From: Paramyrothecium sp. XJ0827
Taxonomy: Eukaryota > Ascomycota > Sordariomycetes > Hypocreales > Stachybotryaceae
Length of the DNA: 64,000 nt
Reading direction: 5' to 3'
NCBI GenBank assembly: GCA_020881915.1
Contig: JAJFPB010000003.1
Location: 5,518,001-5,582,000 of the forward strand
Shown: positions 22,233-33,749 of the stretch, one piece after another
Position numbering within the stretch: the stretch's first letter is position 1
Layout of the letters: every line of letters begins with the position of its first letter
Notes under the pieces: model-generated
Databases searched by the model: none
Told to the model about the DNA's origin: nothing
What the model saw: only the letters and a program-made list of their open reading frames with translations
Program-made: the position numbers and the translations under genes

Positions 22233-25200
22233 ATGGCCACGAAAACTGAGAATGGCAACGTGTCAGGTGCACAGGCCAACTTGGTCAACGTCGTAAATGG
22301 AGTCCGTCGCGATGTTCTCAGCCAGGTTGGCCGCTTGGGCCCCAATTTGCGCATCATTCACGGAGCTGCCGAGGCGGCCTTGGCCGGAGGTACAGTCGAT
22401 GATCGCGATTATCTGGTAGGTGTCTATGGTTCTGTGCTCCATCATTGATAGAGAACTAATGCATTGTCCAGGTCGAGGATATAATTCAGCTCGCTACATC
22501 ACTACCCAATGGCTCCAGGGCCAGGGATGACCTCAACGGAGCGTTCATTGGCAGACTCTGGAACAACCTCCGCCACCCGCCACTTTCCTATCTAGGGGAA
22601 GATTTCAAGTACCGCGCTGCTGACGGGTCCAACAATGTAAGGCTTAACTACTGTCTGTCGACCCATCCTGAGCTTCACTCATTCGTGTCCGATAGAACAT
22701 CATGTACCCTCATCTCGGCGCAGCAGGAAGCTATTACGCCCGAAGCGTGCTGCCGAAACACAAACAGCCTTCAGTTCTTCCTGACCCATCACTTATCTTT
22801 GACAGTCAGCTCTCTTCCCCAGTGACTATTACATCCGGAGCGGAGCCTTACATGCTATAGGTATCTTGGCCCGAAACGATGCTGCAAGGGAGAGCCCCAG
22901 CAAAGTATCAAGCTGCCTCTTCTACCTTGCAACCATCATAATTCATGGTATGCATAATTCTAAGAAAATAGGGATAACCAGGCAACATTTAGGGGACTAA
23001 CAATCTTATATATCTCTTCCACACCGATGAGAAAGATCAGAACAAGTTGAGGAGCTCATCATACCTTGACCTGTCACCACTTTACGGCAAGAATATGGAA
23101 GAGCAGACCAAAGTCCGGACGTTCAAGGACGGGAGGCTGAAGAATGACGTATTTTCTGAGGACAGGCTTCTGACGCAGCCCCCGGGCGTTGTTGCTCTGA
23201 TGATCGCCTTCAATCGATTCCACAACTACATGGTTGGAGAGTTGGCAATCATCAATGAGAACGGCCGTTTTAGCCTTGCCGAAGGCATTGTGCCTGGCCA
23301 CACAGATTATGACAACGCACAGCTGAAGCGTGACAATGATCTATTCCAGACTGGAAGACTGTAGGTTTCATGTCCCTATCCAAGAGATAAATTCCGCTAA
23401 ATCCAGCATCAAGTGTCACATGTGGGCTCTATGTCAACATGATTCTATCAGACTACCTCCGAACTATTCTAAATCTCAATCGAAATCCTAACCCATCTGA
23501 TTGGAAACTCGATCCCCGGGAGGATTTCACTCAGGTTTTTGATTCACAGGGGACTCCTCTGGGAATTGGCAATCAGGTATCTGTCGAATTCAACATGATA
23601 TATAGGTGGCACAGCGCCGTGAGTAGCCAAGACGAAACCTGGGCGAACGGCTTCTTCAACGAAATCTTTGGTCCTGATGTCAATCCTGGTTAGACACTCA
23701 CTCACATAACCGAAACTCCCATACTAACCCTACGGGCATGAAGAAACCCTTTCCACCAATGAATTCCTTCAAGGGATCCGTAAATGGAGCAAGAGTCTCC
23801 CAGCCGAACCAGAACAGTGGACCTTTGGTGGGCTTGAACGGCTAGAAGATGGAAGCTTTCCGGATGCCGAGTTGGTTCAGCTGCTTCAGGCTGGCACTGA
23901 TAATGTTTCCGGTAAGTATGCCAGTAAACCTTGCTGTTGCAGACCAGTCACGATTGCTTACCGATATTCCTGGAATCTAGGCGCCTTTGGTGCTAAAAAC
24001 ATTCCCCGCGTCTTCAAGGCCATTGAGGTCCATGGGATACAACAAGGACGGCAGTGGGGTTTGGCGACCTTGAATGAGTTCAGACAGTTCTTCAAGTTGA
24101 AGCCATACGCGACATTTGGTCAGTCTACGGTTACAAGTATATCAAGTATAGCTGATCTTATTTCTGTCCAGCTGAACTGAATCCGGATCCGGTTGTTGCC
24201 GAAGCCTGTAAGATAATGATTGTTGATTATGAGGAAGTACGGGCTGACGTGAGTAATAGTGGAGGCATTATACGAACATCCAGATAATGTCGAGCTCTAT
24301 CCAGGAATTGTTGCTGAAGAAGCCAAGCGATCGATAGTGCCTGGCTCTGGGCTTTGTCCTGGATTTACGACCTCTTTCGCGATCCTGTCCGATGCTGTTG
24401 CGCTTGTCCGTGGCGATAGATTTTATACCGTCGACTACAGCCCAGCCAATCTAACCAGTTTCGGGTAAGACAAACGGGCCAGAAATCTTGGTCTATCGTT
24501 ATTCTAATCTGGAAACCAGTTATACGGAGGTTAGTTCGAATTTTGACGTCGCCGGTGGTGGAGTCATGTATAAGCTCCTTATGCGGGCTTTCCCTGGGTG
24601 GTATCGCCCAAATAGCATATACGCTCTATACCCATTCACCGTACCTGATGCCAGCTTGGAGTTGTTCAAAGAACTCGGCACCTCACAGAACTTTGACTTT
24701 AGCAAGCCTGCGTTTGTCGCACCACCCGTTCCAGTAACTACGTGGCAGGGGGTGGTGGATGTCCTGGCTGACCAGGAGTGCTTTCATGTGCCATGTAAGA
24801 TATCCCCGCCTAAGTATTTCCGAGTTCTCTGGCGTGGCTCATAATTCCGCAGGGGGCGATCACACGTTCCAACTGACCAAGCATGACTACATGCTCAGTG
24901 GGGATACTCCATCTAATTCTGAACAAAGAGATTTTGTCCAACGGTGCCTCTACAGCCCAGAGGGTGCTCTCAAGGAAGTGAGAGAGTTCTACGAATCAAC
25001 CACCGCGAAACTATTCAGGGAGCATAGTCGAAAGGTTGGTGCATCTTACCAAGTAGATATAGTAAAACAGTATGTCAAGTCGCAAAGATCCTCTAGTTTA
25101 ATGGTACTAATCTCAGAAGGATTGGGAGGCTTGCCCACACCTATTTTGTCTCAAAATTCTTCGACATTCCTCTCCAGGAAAATGGGGCAGGACCCGAGAG

Positions 25201-26270
25201 TTACACGGCTACCGCCCTGAGCGATGTGCTTGGCGATCTCTTTGGTTACGTCTTCCTTGATTTAGATCCAGTGGAGTCCTTCAATAATCGCCTCGTTGCT
25301 GCAGCAGAGACAACAAGGCTCGGCGAAATGATGCAAAATAAGGTTAAGGGAATCCAAGGCCAGCATTTCCCATCCTTTCGGAATGTACTAGGATTGGGTT
25401 ACAATGATGCAGTGTTAGCAAGTTACGGCTCGGAACTCGTCCGCAGGCTACTCAGGGCGGGAAAAGGGGTTGATGAGGCTGTATGGACAATTATTCCCAC
25501 CGCAGCTGCTGCATGTGCCACCCAAGCACAAGGCGTAAGTATGAGCCCAGCAGTGCTGTATTCGTGGAAATCATTAACAGTTTTGTTTTGTGTAGTGGGC
25601 TCAGATGATTGACTTATACTTATCCGATAAGTATTACTCTCACTGGCCCGCGATCCAAAGGCTTGCGCTATCAGATGAGCCATCCGCGTTTGAGAAACTC
25701 AAAAAGTACGCTCTAGAAGGGTATGTATCTATAGTCCCTGTGCTTTATATCACAAGAGCATTGCTCATAACAGCCCTTGGCAGCTTCCGTCTCTCTACTC
25801 CAGCCTTCGGACTAATTAGGACCGTCGTTGCGGATAAAGCCAACGTGACGGACGGTCCCAGCGTGACATCTGTGAAGAAGGGCGACTCCATATTCACAGA
25901 CTTCGTAACTGCTGGTGTGGACCCTACCAAGTTTCCTGACCCGTACGATATCAAGCTTGATAGGCCGGATGATCTCTACATCCACCACGGCTGGGGCCCT
26001 CATGCATGTCTCGGTCGCCCAATCGTCACTGTTGCCGGTGCTAGCATGCTACGTGTCTGCGCTCGGTTGAACAATCTGAGAAAGGCACCAGGCCCTGCTG
26101 GAGAGATGAAAAGCAAAACGGTAAATGGTGCGTTTAAGTTGTACCTGGCAGAAGACGGGAGCAAATGGGGGCCGTTTCCTGTTTGTAAGTACATTGCACA
26201 CCGCAGCGAAGCATTGTCCTATACTAACAAGCTATCAGCGAAAAAGGTCATTTTCGAGGCGACGAACTAA
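22233..26270 (+). CDS. Ppo-type fatty acid oxygenase (heme peroxidase + P450)
   Basis: About 16 exons assemble into a psi-producing oxygenase/linoleate diol synthase-like protein of roughly 1,050 aa. The first half is an animal-heme-peroxidase-type dioxygenase domain: distal His in LFYLATIIIH, SSSYLDLSPLYG, KVRTFKDGRL, PPGVVALMIAFNRFHN, and the catalytic Tyr/proximal His in MIYRWHSAVS. The second half is a P450-like domain with the heme-ligand loop WGPHACLGRPI, so its cysteine is present. Family members convert linoleic and oleic acid to hydroperoxides and then diols, the psi factors that control sporulation and mycotoxin output. Every exon joins in frame through GT-AG introns except the one after the distal His (22948-23011), which ends in AT instead of AG. 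The protein ends FPV/SKKVIFEATN. The start ATG 22233 gives MATKTENGNVSG. Confidence 0.9.
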
Positions 26271-27002
26271 AATATCAGCAGGTTTTGAGGTTTCTGTACT
26301 AAACTTCAGACGAGTTTCGGTGAGATCGGGCTGTAGGTTTAATTGGCAATCATTCAAAGAAACATAGTCCCAAGGATACTGCTGCGCATGCCGCAGTTGC
26401 ACCTTTTAATAATGCACTTTAAGATGAAATTACTTCTTCTACTCTGGTAAATTATTAGTCAAGCTGAACCATATAATAATAACAATCTGGTAGTTTAGTA
26501 TTATTAGACTTGGGTACTCTATAGAGCAAATATCGTGACCTAAGTCACTACTAATCCACTAATTCATTATCTGGTCTTCATTCTCTTCGATTACCATTCC
26601 CTAGACGACCAGTTCGAGGTAGTCAAAAGTATCTCCAATACCTCTAGTATTATGACCTATTTTAATATATAATTAAGTATAATAAATAAACTAATAATCT
26701 ATTTAAAAATAGAAATATATAAAATAAAGATTATAATAAAGAGATCTATAATTTATAGAAAATATAAAATAATTATTATTAATAGTTTTATTTCTCCTGG
26801 GTACTAAGGATAAAAGACCTATCATTGCTGCTATTGCTGAGGTCACGTGATAGGTCACGTGATCAGATTGACTGCCACGGCGGCTTACACAGACTTCAGA
26901 CAACACATATTATTGCACTACGAGAAGTTCGTTTACATCATTAATTGGAACAAGTTAGATCTGCCTGACTATCTCCTATAACAATAAGAGCTTTAGTCCA
27001 TC
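26271..27002. repeat. AT-rich, transposon-like remnant
   Basis: Downstream of the Ppo gene the base composition changes sharply. From about 26640 to 26790 the DNA is almost pure A and T with TpA-rich wording, as left by RIP. It is followed by two direct copies of GGTCACGTGAT at 26841-26851 and 26853-26863. The mix of AT-only block and short repeats is typical of decayed LTR or DNA transposon material, but I cannot find matching ends. Confidence 0.4.
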
Positions 27003-27224
27003 TCATCTGGCCTTTTCGAACCTCTTGTTCAACTTATTGAACTTCTTCCTAAGAGGCCTATCTGGCCTCTTTTCCTTGCATCGATTGGCTGCATCTTGGA
27101 TGTGGCCTAGTTCCTGCCTCTTGGCTGGATCGGTGGTGCTTTCCTTCAGCTGCTAGACCTTGCTGATAGTCAAGCTATCTTTAATATCTCCCTTGGCCAT
27201 GACTTGGTCTTCTGTATATTCAGG
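27003..27224 (-). pseudogene. Coding-like fragment with one in-frame stop, possible transposon ORF
   Basis: Read on the minus strand, this stretch is open for about 73 codons except for a single TAG and ends in TGA at 27003-27005. The translation is strongly charged and protein-like: PEYTEDQVMAKGDIKD, then KRQELGHIQDAANRC and RPLRKKFNKLNKRFEKAR. I do not recognise the family. Its position between an AT-rich remnant and a truncated P450 suggests it is the tail of a mobile-element protein. The TAG would be a C-to-T change from CAG, the kind of change RIP makes. Confidence 0.4.
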
Positions 27225-27261
27225 ATTTGGTCAGCATATGGAAATTGTCTTGTGATCCTCA

Positions 27262-28450
27262 AGGGTACTTACCTGTGGGCTTCGATGCAGATTCCGGCTT
27301 CTTGAGAGATGTTTTGAGGATCGGTTGTTGGTCGCCAGGCGTAATGTCTCTTCGATACAGGCCCGTAAGAAAGTGCAGCTGCGTAACTGATCGCTGGGAA
27401 GAATTTCGCTTGGTTCGTTGAACGCAGAGCGGATTTCAGTGGCAAGCCTCTTGTACACATCGAGGTTGCGGGACAAGGAAAAGAATAGAGCAGCCATAGT
27501 TGCGGCCGTTGTGTTGCCACCAGCGATGATGAAGAAGAAAGCTTCGGCCCAAAGCTCACTATCAGCAAGTGATTTTCCAACGACCATCTGGTCTACGGCA
27601 AATGAGTAAAGATCGTGCTTTGCATGTTTGTCCATCATGAGACGGTTCTCGATCATCTGCGTCGTGATTCGTAGATATCTCTCCCGCGCCTTCGAAGCAA
27701 ATCTCTTCAACAGCGGCTCCAGCTCTCGTATAATTGGCATCTGCATGTAAACATTGATACGCGCGCTCACAAGAGCGAGACTGGGCTGCAGCCACCGGTT
27801 GACATCTTCGGTCTACTAGTTCAGGTTGTAACCGAAAGCGAGTTGACCAACAATGTCGCCGCCAAGCCACATGCAGCGCTCGGTCATATTGACATCTTGT
27901 GAGCGTTCTGCGGATTCTCGGAGTTTTTGAATGAAAATATCAACCTGCTTGGACAGGGATGGCTCAAACACGCGCATAGACTTTTCGGTAAGGGGTTGAC
28001 TGATGGTCTTGCGCTTGCGCTTGTGCATGTCGACATCGACAGTGTCGAATATGTTATGATGAGGGCTCATCTTTGCAAGATTGTACAGCGAGGACTTGCT
28101 TACCCTGGGGTTCTGATAGATGTCTAATGCTATATCAGTATATCGTTCAATCGCGGCAGGCGTGAACTTACCATGCAGTGCTTCGACTGTGTTGAATACC
28201 AGGCGGTCCGGCCCTTGTCTAACCACAGAGCCTGCTACGCGTGAGCATACATTCCGTAAATAGAGCGATGTCTTCATTACCATATTTGAGAGTGGTTTTG
28301 GTAGATGATCAGGTGCAGTGATTTCTTCGCAGCATAAAGTCCACCATACGCGTCAAGGATCTTCCCGAACAGCGGGCCGGGGTATTTGCTAAGGGGGTGC
28401 CAAAAGAGCCGATACCCAATCAACAGCGCGACCTGCAGCCCCAGGAGTTA
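27262..28450 (-). pseudogene. Cytochrome P450 pseudogene, C-terminal end missing
   Basis: The minus strand carries the front two thirds of a fungal P450: N-terminal proline hinge HPLSKYPGPL, YGSVVRQGPDRLVFNT, SPHHNIFDTVDVDMHKRKRK, the I-helix AGGNTTAATMAALFF, and the K-helix ExxR in CIEETLRLA. It is dead by several marks. Two adjacent in-frame TAG codons follow YNLN near 27816; an extra base after LRLA shifts the frame (without it the text reads APTTDPQNIS); and nothing after the next splice donor (about 27272) resembles the missing region, so the heme-binding cysteine loop is absent. Homology ends within an intron, right next to the transposon-like fragment at 27003-27224, which suggests that insertion or recombination removed the end. 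Introns at about 28268 and 28170 are still recognisable. Confidence 0.82.
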
Positions 28451-29438
28451 GCAGATTGGCGCACAATATCATGGTGAGCTGGACCGGAGAATGGCATACG
28501 TAAGCGAGCAGTGAACGAGTGGCATTCACCGTGACGAAACGGACAAGGTCGATGAATTCCATGCTGGCCGAGTCTAGCCTGACTCGAGAAGGTTGGAATG
28601 CGCAAGAATCATTTCCGTATTCCCGACCTCATCCACGCGAGCCGCCAGATCTACGAAAGAGGGGGAGGAAAGGCTTCGGGAGGTGGGTTGGCTCAGTAGA
28701 GCCAGCTAAAGGCCTCAACTGGGCTGTTGGTGAGAAAGTGCTGTTGGCAGGCCTGGAGGAAAACAGAGTGTCGATCATGTATTTCTGACTGTTTATTCAC
28801 AGCCATATGGACACAATGGTTAACCAATCGGGGGCAGCGAGGACAGGGTCCTTAGCGCCCGTTGTTGCGGCAAAGAGGGTGGAGGCGTGCGGCCGCGGGC
28901 CAGGATTTGGGCCAAATTCAAAGGCACTCGAATGTGTTGGTGGTTAGTTGGCGATCGCGCTGCTGTGGGGCGAGAACGGTGCTGGTGGCCCAGTGGTTGC
29001 GGGCACAAGCACGACAATATCACCATTCACTCCCACTGATGTCGCATCACTCGAGCCGGAGTTCTGAACAGATGACATTTGGTACGAGGGAGGGGGCTGA
29101 AGGATCAAAACGTTTATCTGAAGACGCACATACTGCATGGCCGTCTCTCACTAGGAAATAGGCGACTGATTCTGTTTATGGTTGACTCTGATCCTGACGT
29201 CCGTAACCTGTCTGTGGATTTTGACACTCCCTCTTATTGACGATGCCAACGTTATCCTCTGAATACAGCACTTTGCCGCCCATACCATACTACATTTTAG
29301 ATGATGGCGATGGCCAATTACCATCATTCCAAATCTGCTAAACTTTTTTAGCGCCAAGGCTCCCCCCAAGCAGGCCGCGATTGGAACACTTGTTCGAGAG
29401 TGAATCGACGACCTAGTCTTCAGGCCGTAGATCGTCTC
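28451..29438. other. Intergenic, 1 kb
   Basis: Between the P450 relic and the DUF6601 gene. It holds overlapping low-confidence frames of 60-100 codons on both strands, several from a GC-richer stretch at 28.5-29.1 kb. None shows a domain or signal peptide. Confidence 0.4.
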
Positions 29439-30449
29439 CTAGGCTGAGCGTGGTAGCCCCTCGTCCTTTCGTATTTTGGCAAGTCGTTTTCGTGTGGCAA
29501 TGGAGCCATAGATTCCTGCTAGTGAGGTGATCATGGGTAGCAGAATGAAAAGCCCGATAAGTGCGGCGCATAAAATCATGGCGAATATCGCGAATCCGTA
29601 TGCTGCTCGCTGAAGATCAAGGTTCGGATTATTTGACTGGGATGACAATGATAGATTGAATGCCGACAGAATAATGACAATGACACCAAACGCTGACACT
29701 GCGTTATTGTACTGGTCCATGTAAGGCACATAGCTTTCGTTCAAGGCATGGGGAAAGCCTTGGATGATGCCGGAGAGGGAAAACTTATATGGCGAATATC
29801 GGTAGATGGTGTCAAGCCGATGTAAACGCAATTCGCCATATTGGAATCGCTTGTCCATGGTAGTAGAGTCCTTAGGGTTGAGGTATGGTAGTACTGTACG
29901 GGCAAATTCTGTCCAAGCGCGGTAGTTTAGGTTTGCATTGATTAGGCGATATTCTTGTGCCACCTGTAAGTCATGATCAAAACGAATGAGGCCACAATAA
30001 GAGTACAGAAGCCCGCATGCTGCTCGGTGTAGTTGAGGTTCACAGCATATATAGGTTTCCCAGAAATCGTAATTGAGCAGAAAGTCTGGGAGTGGTTTGA
30101 TAAATATTCTCGATTTCGCCCAAACGAGGTGGAGATCCAGTTCTTCTGCAATCACAATTTCACGGCGCAGGAACTTCTGGTAGTACAAGGAGCGTGGAGC
30201 TCCAGGGACTGCGATCAGCCACAGCATCTTGCGTATGGCATTGAATCGAGAAAGATCCAGAAAGGTACAGAGAAATCTGTGCACCTGATTTCTGTGCTCA
30301 AATCGCAGTGGCTGTAGTTCCCTTGCAATGGGCGATAGTTCGTTGAAGGTCGCAGGGAGGACTAAGTCCTCTTGAGCAACCAAGGAAGAGGTCGGTGGGA
30401 ACGGGGGCTTGCATGCTGGCGAAGCGGTCTTGGTCCCCAATTTGTCCAT
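29439..30449 (-). CDS. DUF6601 family membrane protein, 336 aa
   Basis: Single-exon gene from ATG 30449. The sequence fits the fungal DUF6601 family, once annotated as subtelomerically encoded integral membrane proteins: HRFLCTFLDLSRFNAIRKMLWL, PGAPRSLYYQKFLRREIVI, ELDLHLVWAKSRIFIKPLPDFLL, and LYSYCGLIRFDHDLQVAQEYRLI. Two hydrophobic regions near the C terminus (about residues 240-260 and 280-312) are probable transmembrane helices, followed by a basic cytosolic tail TRKRLAKIRKDEG. Length is close to what is usual for the family. The molecular function is unknown. In many fungi these genes are multicopy and lie in variable chromosome regions, which fits the transposon-rich surroundings here. 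Confidence 0.88.
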   Translation of the reverse strand: MDKLGTKTASPACKPPFPPTSSLVAQEDLVLPATFNELSPIARELQPLRFEHRNQVHRFLCTFLDLSRFNAIRKMLWLIAVPGAPRSLYYQKFLRREIVIAEELDLHLVWAKSRIFIKPLPDFLLNYDFWETYICCEPQLHRAACGLLYSYCGLIRFDHDLQVAQEYRLINANLNYRAWTEFARTVLPYLNPKDSTTMDKRFQYGELRLHRLDTIYRYSPYKFSLSGIIQGFPHALNESYVPYMDQYNNAVSAFGVIVIILSAFNLSLSSQSNNPNLDLQRAAYGFAIFAMILCAALIGLFILLPMITSLAGIYGSIATRKRLAKIRKDEGLPRSA

Positions 30450-33400
30450 AGAGAATATAGTGCGATGACGGCTGCGGGAGAAAACTGTAGTTACAGTAAG
30501 ACTGGAGATGCAATAAGATTGGTTCGTTAAAGTAAAGGTTCTTTCGAGGAGTAGAGTACTTTATGTAGACTTTAATTTGGATCAGTAGATGATGTCAGGG
30601 CCACACCAATATGGCGCCGCTCGGAAGCTGGGAGGATGACGTGAAGGATTGAGAGATATCTCAATTCATGATTCATGGACCTGCAGAGGTCAGTACAGTT
30701 GACCAAACAGAGAGAGTGTGTATGTTGCAATTGTGACATACTCCTTGAAGCTGAACATGGGTCTATTCTGTTGGTTCTGATCGTAAGCTTTACTTTGATA
30801 GGTGGCATTTCACTTAGACTGGCGATGTCAGCAACCGGCAGGATCCACTGGCGAATGACTTCATCATAGACTTAACATGGGGCTCATGCAACGGTCGACT
30901 TGTGGTAGGTGCCTGCCCATCACAACTGACATGCCCTGATCAAGGTTGGTGAGGTTGTTGCTTATTGGTATGTGATTGGTCAGAACATGACGCTAGTTGA
31001 CTGAAGATTGATTGTGGAAGTGGGATTGGTCACGGATTTGTATTACGACATGATCGGCAGCTACACTGAACAGGGAGCCAGTGCGACATTAATGGTACAT
31101 AATGGTCGGTGAGGTTGTTGATTATTGAGAGGTGATTGGTCAGAACAAAAACGCTTACTGGTAGAAGCTTAATTGTGGAGGGGTAATTGGCCACGGATTT
31201 CTCTTCCGACTTGACCTGACTGGTTCAAAGCCTAAATGGACTTGACGTTGCTTGCATATATCCTAGGTTTTGATGGCACCAATTGGATACGGTTCTACAT
31301 GCCACAGACAAGGGGGAATATGCACAGCAATGGACATGAGGGGCCCTGGTTTAGGCCTAGCATCTTTATGCGTGTTGGGCAATGATCCATAACGGCAAGC
31401 TTAGGGCAAGGCGCCGCTACCATGATTGATGCACAGCAGAACGCGGGAGTCTCGCGTCTCTTGTCGAGTGACCTGGATGATTGAGCGTAGATAGACTCTT
31501 CCTTCATATACTAAGGCTGGCGGCCATTGCTCCATTGTTACAAGCCGTTGCAGCCACCGTCATGGGGTTTTCCTGTTCCCGCCCATTCCAAATGTAACTC
31601 GCAATGACCATCAGGAATGAGACCGGGCTTCTGTTAGATTTTAGTCACCCAATACACTACCGGGTCAATGTATGGAATGGTTGGTAAAAGGAATATGTGT
31701 GCTCCATTTCGCGTCGAACTCCACCACATTATCGATAGACCTATCAATCAGTATCCAGCAGTTTGCTTAATGATAGCCGCTCTGAATGCCAGACTTGCTG
31801 GAGAGCGGCCGTCGACGATTGCCTCAATGCCACTAGCGGAAGGGGACGCAGCTAGCATCCTTGTCAATGTATATCATGAGTTGGAGGTGAAATGAGTCGA
31901 AGGCGGCGCTTCGCGTGGACACGAATATGATCGCTGACTGCCAAGGTTCGTCAAGCCACGACCCGAGGGCCGCCTCCTTCTCCGTCGCTATCCACAACCG
32001 ACCACATAGAGGGGAGTTCTTCGACCTCATGGCTAGCCTTTGTCCTTTGACGCAGGTTCGGCTGGTTGGTCGCCGCTCGTGCCACTATCGATGTCACCAC
32101 CTTGCTCTGCCGAAAAGGGTACGTTTGCAAGGCCAGCGGCAGCGTCACCGTGTCCACACCATCTCCGTTACGGCAAGGCCTGCCGCACATATCAGCCTCG
32201 ATCAAGCAAACTGACCCGGTAGCTAGCTGTCACTGTCCGTTGGCACTGGCGGACGAAAACGCGGTCGAGCTACTGCATCTGGACAGGCACCCTCGAGGAA
32301 GCGCCGGAGCGGGTTTCCAGTTACAACACGCTTGCAGCACACTGGCACGGCTCGAGGCCCTCAACGCACGCTCTCAGCAGAAGGAGAAAGCTCAGGGGAT
32401 ATGGGCACAGCCTCGGGAGTGCTGGCCCGGACACACTGCGCCGGCTCTGCACGCAAACTCGGGCATGCTGCCATCAATTGAGCGCACGCTTCCCCACCAA
32501 TGAACACATGGCCGTAATTTGGGTACGCTTGAAGCTGGTTAGTATTGGCGATCTCAGGCATAGCTGCTCCTAATCCAAAAGACTGGTTGCGCAATGCAGG
32601 GAGCAAAAAGGCAATGCTAAATGCAGAAAGAAAGTACAGTCACGTGATTAGCACCTTACATTATAAAACTGTTGTTCTTGTGAGATGCAGACCAGAATTC
32701 AAGAAGGAAGGGCAAGCAACCTCATTCAATCAGTCCTTGTTTCGGCAAGTCTCTACTTTTGCCACCTAATGGGTCATAATCTCTGAGAGTTGACTCAAGC
32801 AAAGCATTTGTAGATTCTGCTCTATCGGGCATCGTGCTAGCAAGACACTTGCGACTTTCTCTCTTCGCACCAGTAGTTATTACACAGGGAGCAACCCATG
32901 CAAGCCATGGGTTCTTGACTCGGATCTCTGTGCATGCAGGTTTTCTCGTCCGGAAAAGGCACTGTGGCTGCATAATAGAATAAGCAATCATTTCCCGCTG
33001 ATGAGCGGCTGAAAAGGAGCTTCGCCCCCACGAAACTTTGGACCTCTTGAGTATCCGATCGGCAAGTATCACAATCTTAACATGAGAAAACGTTGTGCGA
33101 CATTACGAGGTATTCTGAATAGATGCCTGAAAAGGCAATGAACAGTCATGGTCAAGAGACAATTGTGCAGAGAAGCCTTCACCGCCATGCCCGGATGCTT
33201 GTAGGGAGACAGGTAAAGTATAGGTGCATGTTGAGCGCACTTACTCGAAGGGCAGATCCTGAGCTCATGCAAGCTCGACTAGCAGAAGGCTTTGGCGGAT
33301 CGCCATGCAGGCTTTTTACACATTCGGAGTGGCGTTTGCCCCCTGACGATCATCTTGCGGTCAGTGGAGGGCTAGATTATTTTTAGGGGGCGGAGGAATC

Positions 33401-33749
33401 AGGCTGAGACGTGGAAGGACAAAGCACAGGAACTTTCCGTCATCAAGTCGATCACTTATGGCATTGTCGTACTCATCTGGTCCTTCCACCGTCGACCAGC
33501 TTTAGATCTCAACAGAACCACAACGCTACCAGCTACAATGTGGGCTCATCTAGTTCTCGTCTTACAACTCTGGGTCACTTGCGTTGCATCCCAGACCACA
33601 GCGTTGCCAAATTTCATTGGATATGTCGTCCGAGATGGGTTGCCAGGTATGCATGTCCTCCCAACTGGACTCAAGAGGCGGAAATTGCTCACAGCATCCC
33701 CCGAATAGTCACCACAGCCAGCTGTGTGATCTCGGGCATGGAGGTCATG
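30450..33749. other. 3.3-kb region without a supported gene
   Basis: Apart from the direct repeat at 30.94-31.22 kb, I find no gene I can support. Numerous frames of 60-145 codons overlap on both strands between 31.3 and 33.8 kb, the largest at 32066-32503 (+) and 32722-33072 (-), without recognisable motifs. A minus-strand frame at 32837-33031 is rich in cysteine (MACMGCSLCNNYWC) but has no signal peptide. The stretch may contain decayed genes. Confidence 0.4.
30943..31220 (+). repeat. Diverged direct repeat, two copies spaced about 160 bp
   Basis: Copy 1 (about 30943-31052) and copy 2 (about 31103-31220) share GGTGAGGTTGTTG, then TGATTGGTCAGAACA, then ATTGTGGA and GG(C/T)CACGGATTT in the same order and spacing, with many substitutions and small indels between. 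It may be an old tandem duplication or two relics of one repeat family. There is no coding content. Confidence 0.7.

Noticed and set aside
32066..32503. 145-codon plus-strand ORF in the gene-poor spacer
   Set aside because: No domain, signal peptide or splice context; comparable frames overlap it on both strands.
32837..33031. Cysteine-rich 64-codon minus-strand ORF, possible effector
   Set aside because: No signal peptide or upstream exon could be joined; the cysteine cluster alone is not enough.
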